This document shows positions 1 through 9,337 of a DNA stretch of 64,000 nucleotides, piece after piece. Numbering within the stretch: the stretch's first letter is position 1; each line of letters starts with the position of its first letter. The position numbers were made by a program, and so were the translations under genes. This stretch comes from Hyaloscypha bicolor E. Its lineage: Eukaryota > Ascomycota > Leotiomycetes > Helotiales > Hyaloscyphaceae. The DNA is taken from NCBI RefSeq assembly GCF_002865645.1, contig NW_020194512.1, forward strand, positions 1,399,119 through 1,463,118, in the 5' to 3' direction. The notes beneath the pieces were generated by a model that worked only from the letters and a program-made list of their open reading frames with translations, was not told the DNA's origin and did not search any database.

Positions 1-1
1 T

Positions 2-1714
2 CGTTTACAAAGCCTCCCACCGGAACTGGAAGATCTTTACGCCCACATCATTAGTCGAATTCCCTGCAGAGACCTTCACACGGCCTTCAAATACTTTCAG
101 CTCCTCCTTCGAGCACCTGGAAAAACGTGCACACTGACGCTTCTTCAGTTTTTAATGGCAGCCCAGAACCCAAAGAAGTGTCTTCAAAATCTTGATGAGC
201 CTGGTTTAATCGAAACTTCTCCAGAAGAGATTTTGGAAAAGCTCGCCTCTTTGAAAGATCATCTTCGAGATCGTTGCGGGAACTTGATCCAAGTCCAAAC
301 CAGAAGAAATGCTCCACGCCGATGGGAACCGACCAGGCGAGAGAACGTGACATTCATACACCTTTCATTCAAAGAGTACATCAGTAGAGACTCGGTGCAG
401 CAAGGAATCAAAGATAGAATTCAACCTTGGGGGATGCCACTTGTTCCTACAGCAGACTTATTGCTTATGGCATCCTGTCTACTACTCTTGAAGACCCAGA
501 AATGTTATATCCCCCATTGGACCGACGTCAAGTATATTAACAATAATCAGCACGAAAAAGGTGTCCCTCGAAGCCCCAAGAGCGAAATTTTAGGACGACT
601 CCAGACTCCTACTCTCGATGGCGAGGTCGAGAACGAGGACGACGAAGAAGAATACACAGAAGAGATCTGCAGGAGGGCACCTGACAACTTGATCGCCAAA
701 TTCTTCAACTACGCAGAGAATCTAGAACAATTCTTCAAGAATGCGGAAACATGTACATGCTACATCGATGAACTCGATCGCTTCTTGACGAAAGCAGACC
801 AACGATGGGCATCCAAATTTTACATCTGGAGGACATTACATGACATCCCGCAGCCTGACGTGCTGTGTCTTGCTGTTTGCTGGAAGCTGAAATACTACGT
901 AAAGAAGAAAATAAAAGAGCGCCAGCACCGGAAGAAACGGCAACCCCCTCTCCTCTTTTATGCTATGAACCCACCAGGGTGGGCTCACGAGGAAGTGGAT
1001 CTGGATTTGTTCGAAATATTGCTCAAGGCCGGAGCAAAGCCCAACGAGTCTTATAATTACAACGGAATTAGAAAGACAACCTGGGAACACACATTGCAGC
1101 ACTTCCTGCGCATCGGGTCAGCGCGCCCACTCCAGGAATGGCAGAAAGTAATTGAGCTCATGCTCAATTATGGCGCTAATCCCAATCAAAATATTTACTT
1201 GCGTGATCGACGACGTTATACCACGGTTCTGCACTTGCTCGTTGATCAATATGGAAAAGTCGACCAGGACAGGAAAAATGAGGCCAGGGACGCTTTTTTA
1301 ATGCTTTTGGACCATGGAGCAAAAGGAGAAGTTGAGAATTCTGACCATATTAGCGCATTTGATTACGCCAAGAATGAGTGTACGACCATAGCAAACGCAA
1401 TCTGCAATTCTGGAAATGTGCTGGTGGACAACGAGGGGTCTTCCCATGGAATTGCCGAAGGCAGCAATGTGCATACCCCAAAGCCACCGCAAAGGCATCG
1501 CAGGAAAACAGCAGAACCTGGTTCAAAATTATTCAAGAGGCGTTACAGTGCGGTTGAAGATGAAAAATCCGAGCCTCTGGCCGGTCGACATCATGAGCAT
1601 CGTCCACCGCGAGAAGAGTCTGACGAGATACCCAAGCACCATGTGCCACTACCTACAAGGCACTCGAAGCGGCACAAGAAAGACGGGAAAGGTGGAAGTC
1701 AGGGATTTAAATGA
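2..1714 (+). CDS. NACHT/ankyrin NLR-like protein, C-terminal part (5' end outside window)
   Basis: The reading frame is open from base 2, upstream of the first ATG at 155, so this is the 3' part of a gene cut by the window edge. The first visible residues (LPPELEDLYAHIISRI) resemble the segment that follows the nucleotide-binding core in fungal NACHT-type STAND proteins. A later 'FIHLSFKEYI' stretch matches the usual 'hlSvkEyl' motif of the winged-helix region. The second half carries degenerate ankyrin-like units (LLKAGAKPN, MLNYGANPN, LLDHGAKGE). The tail is basic and rich in K, R and H, suggesting nuclear localisation or nucleic-acid contact. Such proteins are known in fungi as candidate non-self recognition and heterokaryon-incompatibility receptors; that role is inference here. 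No intron is needed in the visible part. The repeats are too divergent to be sure of their exact class. Confidence 0.75.
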   Translation, partial: RLQSLPPELEDLYAHIISRIPCRDLHTAFKYFQLLLRAPGKTCTLTLLQFLMAAQNPKKCLQNLDEPGLIETSPEEILEKLASLKDHLRDRCGNLIQVQTRRNAPRRWEPTRRENVTFIHLSFKEYISRDSVQQGIKDRIQPWGMPLVPTADLLLMASCLLLLKTQKCYIPHWTDVKYINNNQHEKGVPRSPKSEILGRLQTPTLDGEVENEDDEEEYTEEICRRAPDNLIAKFFNYAENLEQFFKNAETCTCYIDELDRFLTKADQRWASKFYIWRTLHDIPQPDVLCLAVCWKLKYYVKKKIKERQHRKKRQPPLLFYAMNPPGWAHEEVDLDLFEILLKAGAKPNESYNYNGIRKTTWEHTLQHFLRIGSARPLQEWQKVIELMLNYGANPNQNIYLRDRRRYTTVLHLLVDQYGKVDQDRKNEARDAFLMLLDHGAKGEVENSDHISAFDYAKNECTTIANAICNSGNVLVDNEGSSHGIAEGSNVHTPKPPQRHRRKTAEPGSKLFKRRYSAVEDEKSEPLAGRHHEHRPPREESDEIPKHHVPLPTRHSKRHKKDGKGGSQGFK

Positions 1715-1817
1715 GTGGTGAATAAGTACAAGTGAGATGAAGCATTTTGAATGCACCTCAATTACGGAAAGCCGTAAGGATCAAAAGACCAGGCGAACTT
1801 TTAACTTACGACTTATG

Positions 1818-1821
1818 ACTC
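1818..1821. repeat. Target site duplication ACTC, left copy
   Basis: ACTC directly precedes the left terminus TGTTCACG of the inner transposon, and the same four bases follow its right terminus at 4721-4724. A 4-bp duplication fits integrase-type (Ginger/TDD) cut-and-paste elements. Confidence 0.85.
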
Positions 1822-2039
1822 TGTTCACGCCCGTTCGTCAATACGAGCGGTTTACCAATCGGGCGCTACGATTGGTCAATCGGCCTTCCGATTAATCAAT
1901 CGTAGCTCCCATTGATCAATAGGAAATGGAATACGATTCGCAAGCCACAGTGGGTCCCGATTAATCAATAAGGGGGCCGATTAATCAATCGAATGGCCGA
2001 TTGATTAATCGGGTAATATTGGGATTTCGGGGCTGAGGA

Positions 2040-2172
2040 GGCTGAAACCCTTTAGTTCTCAGTATATAATAATATATCCTCAAGACTAATGGCTGAAACC
2101 CTTTAGTTCTCAGTATATAATAATATATCCTTAAGACTAATGGCTGAAACCCTTTAGTTCTCAGTATGTAAT
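2040..2172. repeat. 51-bp tandem repeat, about 2.6 copies
   Basis: The unit starting GGCTGAAACCCTTTAGTTCT occurs at 2040-2090 and 2091-2141 and partially at 2142-2172, with single-base differences. It lies just inside the left terminal inverted repeat of the Ginger-like element and has no counterpart next to the right arm. Confidence 0.9.
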
Positions 2173-2689
2173 AGGGGTAAAGACACTTCTCCAGAGCTTC
2201 TAGATATGTATAGGGCCTCTGCTCCCTTTTTACTACCTAGATACAGTTCATAGCACATAGTTCACAGTACAAGCACCTACTTTCCAAATACAATTACTGA
2301 TTCTATATATCTCCTAATTAATTACCTTACTTCCAATATGTCTCTTTTAATCCTTCGTTTATCTCCAGCCCTATATACACCTCGTTAACGTATCTATGGC
2401 TGAGCAGAGTAATATTTTAATATTACTATACCAGGAGTATATTCCTCTGGTACTCAGTTTTTGCCCTCCCCTATTACTAAAGACCCTACTAATAATTAGT
2501 CCGCTAAAGACGAAGCTATATGGGATCAAAGGCTTGCTAAGGGCGGTAGTAGGAAAATTCTTACTACTAGGAAGCGTATAGATATTAGATAGTGGTTATA
2601 AAATCCTGATACTTTACTCCCTAGTGGAACAAAAGCAGAGAAGCGCTACTAGGCTAATATTAAGTACGAATCCCAATTATACGAGCTTC

Positions 2690-4125
2690 AGGATAATCAG
2701 GTATATTATAAGGAATATCACAATACCCGCCGTAATAAGATTATTCCAGCCCGGTATATCCTTTACTATAATAATACCTTTGAGGTTTTGACTACTATTT
2801 ATAAGAAATTAATGCATATAGGTAAGTACCCCTTGAATTTACTAATTTTTATACTAATAACCTATATAATAGCCTTTAATACTATATTTGAGTATGCAAG
2901 ACGTATTTGGTATAGCCTATCCCGTAATGACCACGCTTAGATAAGTACCTGCTATACTTACTATAATAAGGAAAAGGCTCAGAAGAATCCTAAGGGAATT
3001 ATACCTATTTAATCTCATTATCCTGGCGAGCGTATGGTTCTGGATTTAATGGATTTTCGTATAAGTATCCCTTAAGTCATGTGATTTACCCCTATATTCC
3101 TGTATTTCCTGTATTTCCTGCATTTCGTACGTTTCGTGCGTTTTTAAGCTTTTCCTGCGATTTTCGCGATTCCTGCGATTTTCGTAAATTCCGAACCTTT
3201 TTATTCACACTTCATTAATACTATAGTATTACTATTACTAATACTATTATAGCATAATCGGGACGGAGAATATACGTGGATCTGGTAATTGAAATGCCAC
3301 TTTTCCAAGTTCATATGGATCCGTGGGCTTAAGGCTAAGACTATAGACAAAGCTGCGGACGAGCTTATTAAATGGCTAAATAATAATAGATATATTTCCA
3401 TTTTAGCCTATAATAATAGGGGTGAGTTTAAGGGGAAAGTAATTGAGATTTGCAAGAAGAGAGGGATAAAGATTATTCGCAGACGAGCTTATTACCCTCA
3501 ATCTCAGGGCTCTATTAAAGTGGCTAATCGAATCTTCAAAAAACGACTACGGGCCGTACGAGCGGATACTGGTATCTAATCATAGATATAGTTACTTCCT
3601 TTAATCGCATGGGTAATTAATATCACAGCTATACTAGCTCTTCCTAAGGAAAATACACTATACGAGGTCTGGTTTGGACGAAAGCTACTTACTGATTTCC
3701 TAGACCATAAGGAGAGTACTCGCTGCACATGTGCGGCCCTAGGGGCCATAGGGCCTATGGAAGGTACTACTGAGAGTAGCGCTTCTGGAGAGGATAGAGA
3801 GGATAGAGAGAATAGAGAGAATAGAGAGAATAGAGAGAATAGAGAGAATGGAGAGGATGGAGAGGATAGCTTTTTCGTAGATAAGGAAGCAGAACAGGAG
3901 AAAGTAGCTGAGGAGATGATTTTATCTGAGCTAACTAGGAGGGTTACGGAGTATATGAGAAAACAGAAGGAGAATATGGTAAAGAGAGCGAATTCCAAAG
4001 CTCTTGAATATAATATTCAAGAGATTACAACCCTCCAGATCCCAAAGCAATACAGATTCGGTACGGAAATGGCTAGAATTCCAGTAAGAGTTCTGGAAAA
4101 GACTCCAAAGGTATGTGGTTTATAA
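2690..4125 (+). pseudogene. Decayed rve-integrase transposase of the Ginger-like element
   Basis: Conserved blocks occur in order on the + strand, separated by stops: a pre-integrase segment (about 2690-2830 and 2860-3010), 'VLDLMDFR' near 3045-3065 with the first catalytic Asp, 'HFSKF' at 3295-3309, then the stretch to 3579 containing 'EFKG' and 'PQSQGS'. The expected second Asp is Asn (codon at 3412) and the expected Glu is Lys (codon at 3517). Both are G-to-A changes after a T. A third G-to-A change makes Arg from Gly at 3418. A 170-bp AT-rich stretch (about 3070-3240, with short CCTGTATTT and CCTGCGATTTTCG repeats) interrupts the core as an intron or insertion. The tail (3757-4125) is a charged, low-complexity coil with R-E-N repeats. 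Not functional. Confidence 0.75.
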
Positions 4126-4720
4126 GCCTTACTTTTAATAAAAGCTAATTAAAATAGGGCTACTGCTTAGCTACTAAGTATGGCGAGCTTACTACTCTCT
4201 GGCCGCATAGTACCCTCAATAAAATCACCTCCCAATCAACTTATCCTGATTTACCTACTACTGGTGCAACCCATAAGAGGGATAAAATCACCCTCCCTAA
4301 AGCGGTAGCAAAGGAGAATAATCGTGGTTCAATTGCATTAGTTCAGAAGGCTGGAAGAGCATCTGAGAGAGCAAAGAAGAGAGTAGCTGAGGAGCAAGTA
4401 CGTGAGAATGGAGCTAGAGAAGGAGGAGAATCAGGTGATCAAGTGGAGGGGAGGGCACCAAAAAGGGCTAGGGTAGCTATAGGAGCGCCTAGACGTAGTA
4501 GGAGGCATGTATAGTAAAGCTTTTGCTATTCCCGAGACCTCAATATTACCCGATTAATCAATCGGCCCCCTTATTAATCAATCGGGACCTACTGTGGCTT
4601 GCGAATCGTATTCCATTTCCTATTAATCAATGGGAGCTACGATTGATTAATCGGAAGGCCGATTGACCAATCGTAGCGCCCGATTGGTAAACCGCTCGTA
4701 TTGACGAACGGGCGTGAACA

Positions 4721-4724
4721 ACTC
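4721..4724. repeat. Target site duplication ACTC, right copy
   Basis: Identical to the four bases at 1818-1821 on the other side of the Ginger-like element. Confidence 0.85.
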
Positions 4725-4880
4725 GTGCTCACCCCACCAAAAATCGCAAACGCCCACACACCATGCACCATGCCCCCTCTCCCTGTGCTTCTATTACTAC
4801 TTAAAACATTTACCCTCTCTTTAATTCCTCTCTCTCTCTCTCTCTCTCTCTATAAGTATAGGGGTAAGAGAGGGGGGCGG

Positions 4881-5125
4881 CATTAAAAATCGTCCATCCG
4901 CTGAAAAGCGGGGAACACCAGGATTGCTACCTTTGGAAAATCGCACCAAATCTCAATGCAACCCCTAAAACTCTTTAAAATAGCTTTGTGAGGCAAAAAA
5001 GAAGCATATCTAAGTTTCGTAGAACTTTCTCAATAATTAAATATAATACGAAATTACGAGAACTTTTATATTGCGAGAGTCAAGGTTGTGCCCCCCTCGC
5101 TTAGCGAATTGGACGATTTTTAATG
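4881..5125. repeat. 245-bp inverted-repeat unit (MITE-like)
   Basis: The ends are exact inverted copies, CATTAAAAATCGTCC at 4881-4895 and its complement at 5111-5125. If the flanking TA pairs inside these arms are the target duplication, it is a small TA-type element. There is no coding content. It sits within the outer TA-flanked transposon, so it may instead be an internal part of it. Confidence 0.5.
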
Positions 5126-5131
5126 TCGCCC

Positions 5132-5200
5132 TGTGACCCCCGTTCCCCAATCGGACGCTACGATTGGGGAATCGCTCGTATTGGTGAACGGGGGGTCACA
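5132..5200. mobile_element. 69-bp MITE related to the Ginger-like element
   Basis: A near-complete palindrome beginning TGTGACCCCCGTTC and ending with its complement. It is flanked by GCCC at 5128-5131 and again at 5201-5204, a 4-bp duplication. Read from the right end, it shares the order CGTTC, CAATACGAGCG, CCAATCG and CGATTGG with the terminal repeat of the 1822-4720 element. It therefore looks like a minimal pair of terminal repeats mobilised by the same or a sister transposase. Confidence 0.75.
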
Positions 5201-5228
5201 GCCCGCCTTTACTCGCAGGCCATTCATT

Positions 5229-5595
5229 CCTCACCGTGTTTGGGCCAGCTCGCTAAGCTCGCTGGTAGCAGCAACTCCGACATTCTAGCAACCCCGACAT
5301 CGCTTTTTTCATATATTTAATTAAATTAAAAAGCAACCACACATTAGATGCTTATAAGGTTTTTATATAATGGAAGCCCTAATTAAGATCTATAATCGCG
5401 CTATATATTATTCCTCAATTTGCGCACATTGTATAGCTTAATAATTAATTTTACAATGTGCGATTCGCCCGCAATTTAGAGAAAATTGCCGTTTGCGAGC
5501 CCGACACTACGACTTTTACTCAGGGATTTAATTGTACTATAACTACGCAATATATAGCTTAGATATTAAATCTACTTAATAAGCTAATTAAGGTC

Positions 5596-5627
<32 letters not shown>

Positions 5628-5732
5628 CAATATCTAATATGGCTACTTAGTTATTTAAAAATGTCGGAGTTGGTGGTATGTCGGAGTTGCTGCTACCGAC
5701 GAGCATAGCGAGGCGGCCCAAACTGGGTGAGG
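5229..5732. mobile_element. 504-bp inverted-repeat element (72-bp arms)
   Basis: The arms at 5229-5300 and 5661-5732 are inverted copies of a 72-bp sequence starting CCTCACC, with several mismatches. ATT occurs immediately outside both ends and could be a 3-bp duplication, but this is weak. The interior is AT-rich (TA dinucleotide run at about 5597-5618) without an open frame. Confidence 0.6.
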
Positions 5733-6405
5733 ATTAGCCGACGAGTATGGGGGCAAGGCGAGGGGACCTTACTAAAAATCTCTGTCTCACCCCACGAAAA
5801 AGTCAAGCACTAAATTTTAGTACCTGTAGCCTATAATTTAGCGATCGTGGCCTTAAAATTTAGCAATAAGTAGCCTATAATTATAGGGCTTCCTTTTCCT
5901 CGCGACTCACATGCCTCAAAGCTCACTTTTAACTTTTAACTTTTAACTCGCTTGCCCTCCCTATGCCTCCTCCCCCATTTTACTCCCCCTCCGCCCCTAT
6001 CCCCTCTCTCCTAGCCCTATATATTATATATATATAAGAATTAAAGTGAGAGTAAATGTTTTAAGTAGTAATAGAAGCACAGGGAGAGGGGCGTGGTGTG
6101 TGGTGTGTGGGCGTTTGCGATTTTTGGTGGGTGAGCACGAGTCATAAGCCATAGTTCTAAGCCATACAAAAAAACCCCAGCACTTTGACCCACAGTTACA
6201 TTTAATTAGAGGGAGAGTACCTAGTGGGTGAACCTTCGGGGCGGCCGCCTAGACATCTCGCTGTCGCTAAACCTCAGAAGCAGTCTTTCATTCCAGCAAC
6301 AACATCAAATGTCACTCGGGGGGAGGCAGTGGTTGAGGCTTTGATGAATTATATGCAGTTTTGAAGGAGGCAGTCAGTGATCCTATCAAGTATGGTAATG
6401 TCAAC

Positions 6406-6711
6406 TCATGGATTCAGATGCCCTTGCATTGCTGATAAAAGACAGACTGACCCCATCATACATTCTCTCATGAAGTCTTGCTCAAAGTCAAGCAGTATCT
6501 CCCCAACCTCCCCCAATGCAGAATTCCTTCCGAGCACTTCATCAAATATAAAGGAGATGGTGAGAGAGTCCGGTAACACGTTAATGTTGATGAGGCACCG
6601 TCCCCAGGCTCGAGCTGGCCTCTCTTTTATCTTCAAAGACGGATTGCCCGGACGATGGTCGATCACGGGCTGGCTTCCACAGCCTGACTGAACAATTTGG
6701 CCGTCGATCAT
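6406..6711 (-). pseudogene. Possible relic of an NRPS condensation-like domain
   Basis: A 101-residue open frame whose middle (ININVLPDSLTISFIFDEVL and the helix that follows) resembles the end of NRPS condensation domains, where a strand pair 'feIn..v..g.L.isf.yn' is followed by a long helix. There is no catalytic HHxxxDG motif and no flanking adenylation domain. It lies beside transposons. The resemblance is weak and the frame could be chance. Confidence 0.25.
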
Positions 6712-6732
6712 AGCATTCTCGTTCTCGATTGG

Positions 6733-6899
6733 TAAGAGGGTGGAAGTATCGGCTTGGACGCCTGTACGTAGATCATATGTCGCTGTGCTGTTGCCGTAGG
6801 GGCTTTAGGGTGTGTACGTGCGTTCATTGTAGCAACACCCGTCTCCGACATATAGCTGCACGTACAGGAGTCCAAGCCGATGCTTCCACCCTCTTTTAC
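6733..6899. repeat. Foldback (MITE-like) repeat, 167 bp
   Basis: Left arm 6733-6783 and right arm about 6847-6899 are inverted copies (about 50 bp) containing AGAGGGTGGAAG, ATCGGCTTGGAC and CCTGTACGT. The loop is about 65 bp. I could not define a target duplication. Confidence 0.7.
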
Positions 6900-7570
6900 A
6901 TATGAAATGGGGTGAGCGTCGGAGCAACGTTTCCTAGGGCGATATATCGCCGTGTTTCAGCGTGTCGTACTCGCACTCGCATTTTTGCACCCCGTATTCG
7001 TATCCAGGCCCGATGAACAGCTTTATTGTGTAGCATTCACCTAAGTATTTACTTGTTGACATCAACAAAGTCTCCGCTCAGGAGAATCAGCCAAGCAGAG
7101 ACCGAGATTGATTGCGTCTATCAAGTGGCTTGGTCGCAGAACCAATTTTACCCACTTTTCTCTGAGCTGTTCATTTTTTAAGCTGTTTCATTCGAACTCG
7201 CATCCTCGTTCGAACACACCCAGATCTCGGATTCGCAGACGGGAAAAGGCTTGGCTTTATTGCGTAACCTCACAGCTCTGCCCTCATGCGAGATACATGA
7301 TCGGACGTATAGGGCTCCTTCAAGGCTTCCATGAACCTAATGTGGGGCTGTGCCCGCCTGCTGACATGTTTGCAGGGAACTTGCACTCAGACCCTGAGCT
7401 CCGGTCGCTGTTGACTTCTTGTCTATGCTCGAATCAAGTATCTGATAGGCTGTGATGACACTTGGCAGGTGCAAAGAAGCTTTCTGCGGTCCAGCAAACC
7501 AATTTCCAGAAATTATGACGATGCGACGATGCGTACCATTCCACATGTGGTGGTCCGCAGGATAGGATGA

Positions 7571-7579
7571 GTATATAAT
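7571..7579 (+). promoter_or_regulatory. TATA box of the FAD-oxidase gene
   Basis: GTATATAAT lies about 90 bp upstream of the chosen ATG at 7663, a usual spacing for a core promoter in fungi. Confidence 0.5.
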
Positions 7580-7662
7580 GGAGGCTGCTCTCGAGTGGTT
7601 CTGGAATCAGCAGAGTTTATCTCATCTCTATCAAGCACCGACGTCTGTTTGGTCTCATCAAG

Positions 7663-9337
7663 ATGTTCTTCAATTTCCAGAATGCCCCCTTTCTCGCCGT
7701 TGGGATGGCAGCGGGCGCTTTGGCATATACTTATCCAACCAGTCTGCGGTTCAATGATACGTTTTCACCTGCTGCCACCTGCGAGTTTTTTAAAATGAAC
7801 TTCCCAACTATAACAATACTTCCATCTGACAGCAATTACACTGCCGAGAACGAGGGTAAGTCACTTCTGTCCCTGACTTGACCGTATTGACTTCTTTCAG
7901 TATCATGGAATGCGGGAGCCTGGCTCGGTCCTGCTTGCGTCCTCGTCCCATCCAATGCCGAGCAAATGTCCTGCGCAGTCAAGAACCTCGTGAAGCTCAA
8001 AACACCATTCGCCATGCGAGGAGGCGGGCACATGCCCATCGCTGATGCAGCTAACATCAACTCAACCGGTATCCTGATATCAAGCACGAACCTTCAAACG
8101 TTGGAACTGTCTGAAGACCAAAGCACGTTGTCTATTGGACCTGGCAAGAGATGGGGTGACGCATATATCTACTTGAACGAGACGCAGACAGGGAAAATGG
8201 TTGTGGGTGGACGCTATGCACCCGTCGGAGTCCCTGGTTATCTCCTTGGGGGTGGGATGTCATTCTTCAGTTACGAATATGGATTTTCATCGACCAACGG
8301 CAACGTAAAATCCTTCAACGTAAGGCATTCCTTGACCGTACATTCATGATCTCCGGAGATTAACCCGTAAGCAGTGCGTATTAGGAGACGGAACAATAGC
8401 CAAAGTAACAGCAGACGGCGAATACGCCGATCTCTTCTGGGCTCTCCAGGGCGGAGGGAACTCTTTCTGCCTCCTCACCAGCTTCGACCTCCGAACATTC
8501 GACAGCCCCTCCGTCATGCTCGCCAACCCCTCATACGGCTTCGGCAGCACAACCAAAGACCAATTCCTCACCAGCCTCCTTAACTACGTCCTCAACGGCT
8601 CCTCCGACCCAAAAGCAACCATCATCCCCGTGGTGCGTTACGGAGTTGGCTTCGACCCTGCTATCGGGCCCCGTTACGATGCTATCCTCTTCTACAATGG
8701 CAACGCCAGCACGCCCACCATATTCTCTGACTTCCAGGGCGGGCTGCTCCCTGGAAGTGACCTGACAAACTTCACTTCCACCACTATGGCCGCGTTCTCC
8801 GAAGCCGTGCTCCCAGCCTTTCAATCAGGGGGGGAGAGTTACGGTCTCCAGCAACGCTTCCACGTCGTTTCCCACGCTGCAACAAGAGAAGCGATGGATA
8901 TCGTACATGACACTTTCTTCGACGGCATAGCCTCGTACAATCTCGCAAATAAAACTGGTTTCATCGTGGGATTAGCTTGGAATGCCATCACCACGCAATT
9001 CATCAACGCTTCGAACTCGGGAATCGGGTGTCCTCAGGGTATTGACGAAGAGCCTGTCTTCTGGGTGGAGGAGGCGCTTAGCTGGGGAGATGCTGCGGAT
9101 AATGCTCTTATTGAGGAATTTGTGGTTGCGGTAAATGCGAATATCACGGCTCAGCTTGCGGCTATTAATGCTACGAGGGCGTATAATTATTTGAACGATG
9201 CGGATCAGGACCAGAATGTGTTTGGGGGGTATCCGGCTGCTAATGTGGAGAGATTGAAGAGGATTAGGGATAAGTATGATCCCGAGAGGGTGTTTACGGA
9301 TTTGATGCCCGGCGGATGGAAGGTTGCTCATGCGTAG
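7663..9337 (+). CDS. Secreted FAD-linked oxidoreductase, berberine-bridge type
   Basis: Three exons, 7663-7855, 7901-8319 and 8375-9337, joined by 45- and 55-bp GT-AG introns, give 524 residues. That is the usual size for this family. A hydrophobic N-terminus ending near 'AGALAY' looks like a signal peptide. The PCMH-type FAD-binding domain follows, with 'MRGGGHMP' (His108), the usual 8-alpha-histidyl FAD attachment site. The second attachment Cys seen in bicovalent members is absent ('GRYAPVGVPG'), so a single covalent link is expected. The C-terminus ends with the BBE motif (NYLND, then YDPERVF). Several N-glycosylation sequons fit secretion. Fungal relatives oxidise alcohols, sugars or secondary-metabolite intermediates; the substrate here is unknown. 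No biosynthetic cluster is visible, although a weak NRPS-like relic lies 1 kb upstream. Confidence 0.9.

Larger units (their letters stand above)
1822..4720 (+). mobile_element. Ginger-like DNA transposon with rve integrase, RIP-damaged
   Basis: A 2,899-bp element with terminal inverted repeats of about 170-205 bp starting TGTTCACGCCCGTTCG (left 1822 to about 2027, right about 4545-4720) and a 4-bp ACTC target duplication. The arms are packed with the palindromic motif GATTAATCAATCG, likely transposase-binding sites. The left arm has one extra motif copy. The interior is AT- and TpA-rich and encodes, in broken frames, an integrase-type transposase: an upstream zinc-finger-like linker region (about 2690-3000), a 'DLMDFR' block, an 'HFSKF' block, an 'EFKG' block and a 'PQSQGS' block. 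This order and these signatures match Ginger2/TDD-type transposases rather than LTR retrotransposons, since no LTRs, gag or RT are seen. Catalytic residues are mutated, so the copy should be dead. Confidence 0.8.
1816..6144. mobile_element. TA-flanked DNA transposon (non-autonomous, disrupted by nested insertions)
   Basis: The ends are inverted repeats of about 107 bp, both beginning TGACTCGTGCTCACC. The right arm is about 6038-6144. The left arm is split, 1816-1821 then 4725 to about 4826. The element is flanked by TA on both sides (1814-1815 and 6145-6146), the target duplication expected of Tc1/mariner (pogo/Fot) elements. Removing the 2.9-kb insertion at 1822-4720 and one TSD copy leaves about 1.4 kb with no coding frame, so it looks non-autonomous. 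The left TIR is continuous only when that insertion is removed, which proves the order of insertion. It also holds a 69-bp element, a 504-bp inverted-repeat unit and a 245-bp inverted-repeat unit. Confidence 0.8.
6145..7570. other. Gap with relics, no intact gene
   Basis: About 1.4 kb between the transposon nest and the FAD-oxidase promoter. It holds a short minus-strand open frame (6406-6711), a foldback repeat (6733-6899) and ordinary-looking intergenic sequence. No convincing complete gene. Confidence 0.6.

Noticed and set aside
1855..2015. Repeated GATTAATCAATCG motifs as a CRISPR array
   Set aside because: Spacing is irregular, the motif is itself palindromic, and it is mirrored in the right terminal repeat of a transposon; the organism is a eukaryote.
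3576..3998. 140-codon minus-strand frame rich in Ser/Leu/Phe
   Set aside because: Complement of the low-complexity GAGAAT/GATAGA repeats in the decayed transposase tail.
1822..4720. LTR retrotransposon interpretation of the integrase
   Set aside because: Ends are inverted rather than direct repeats, and no gag, protease or reverse transcriptase blocks are seen.
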